From contig DASQLD010000052.1 in assembly GCA_035630195.1 (NCBI GenBank), positions 1-6,877 of the forward strand: 6,877 nt of DNA, read 5' to 3'. Made by a program: the position numbers and the translations under genes. Positions within the stretch are counted from its first letter, which is position 1, and the number at the start of each line of letters is the position of its first letter. Below, in pieces: positions 6,649 through 6,877 of the stretch. Below the pieces are notes generated by a model that made no database searches, was not told where the DNA came from, and saw nothing but the letters and a program-made list of their open reading frames with translations. Source of the DNA: DASQDN01 sp035630195. Lineage in GTDB: Bacteria > Acidobacteriota > Terriglobia > Bryobacterales > Bryobacteraceae.

Positions 6649-6876
6649 CTTCCACCCTTCATACGCGCTCAATGGGTGATATGCGGCATTTGTATCGCAT
6701 AACTGCCGCCGCCAAATCGAATTCCAAAGATGCACAGCGAACGTGCTCTCCGGTAGGTCCGGTAGACCGCTCGGGCTTAAGAGGTCGCGAAAACGAAACC
6801 ATGGAACCGGGCAGAAAGTCTCGGGGGGGACCACGTACTGCGAAAGAGAAAACTTCGGAATCGCGTTGGCCACTAA
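6607..6876 (-). CDS. Probable GT32/DXD-type glycosyltransferase, C-terminal fragment
   Basis: The minus-strand frame is open from the right edge to a TAG at 6607-6609, giving about 90 codons. The GTG at 6873-6871 is probably an internal Val, not a start, because the frame continues past the edge. Residues such as VVPPETFCPVPWFRF, then TFAVHLWNSIWRR and YHPLSAYEGWK resemble the C-terminal part of glycosyltransferases with a DXD sugar-binding region (GT32, Gly_transf_sug), where a Phe/Tyr-Pro-x-Pro/His-Trp motif is followed by an A/S-V/I-H-L-W-N motif. The DXD motif itself would lie outside the window. The last 13 codons and the stop overlap the 3' end of the GT41 gene by 42 bases in the opposite direction. 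Family recognition rests on a few motifs and is moderate. Confidence 0.62.
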   Translation of the reverse strand, partial: LVANAIPKFSLSQYVVPPETFCPVPWFRFRDLLSPSGLPDLPESTFAVHLWNSIWRRQLCDTNAAYHPLSAYEGWKLKFLGGPDAPLFP

Positions 6877-6877
6877 T

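Overview
The window most resembles an acidobacterial or similar soil-bacterial chromosome (for example Solibacter/Terriglobia-like). That is an inference from gene content: an ECF sigma factor of the kind expanded in Acidobacteria and Planctomycetes (TIGR02999 / ECF43-like), a membrane Ser/Thr kinase with TolB-like and TPR regions overlapping it, and a moderate GC level. No rRNA, tRNA, mobile element or CRISPR array was seen, so the taxonomic call is not certain.

Layout. Positions 1-603 (minus strand) hold the N-terminal 201 codons of an animal-type haem peroxidase that runs off the left edge. A 157-base divergent intergenic region (604-760) separates it from a plus-strand cluster: an ECF sigma factor (761-1441), a transmembrane Ser/Thr protein kinase with TolB-like and TPR regions (1413-4184, overlapping the sigma gene by 29 bases), an unrecognised 141-residue protein made of two tandem copies of one ~62-residue domain (4230-4655), and a TPR plus GT41 (SPINDLY/O-GlcNAc-transferase-like) protein (4666-6648). 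The right edge carries, on the minus strand, the C-terminal end of a probable GT32/DXD-type glycosyltransferase (6607-6876), whose 3' end overlaps the GT41 gene tail to tail by 42 bases.

How the genes may work together. The four plus-strand genes are tightly packed (29-base overlap, 45-base gap, 10-base gap) and look like one transcription unit. The sigma factor lacks the usual acidic run of ECF region 2.2 and has a Thr-containing segment instead. In the ECF43 class, kinase phosphorylation of a Thr in this region is known to switch the sigma factor on, so the overlapping kinase is its likely activator. The kinase places its TPR part beyond a single membrane segment, which suggests that it senses an envelope or extracytoplasmic signal. 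The small duplicated-domain protein directly before a TPR-GT41 enzyme is the least explained part; one testable idea is that it is a substrate or partner of that enzyme. The GT41 protein also appears to carry Thr in place of the conserved catalytic-site His, so its activity is open. The peroxidase reads away from the shared intergenic region and could be a target of the sigma factor, but no matching promoter was identified.
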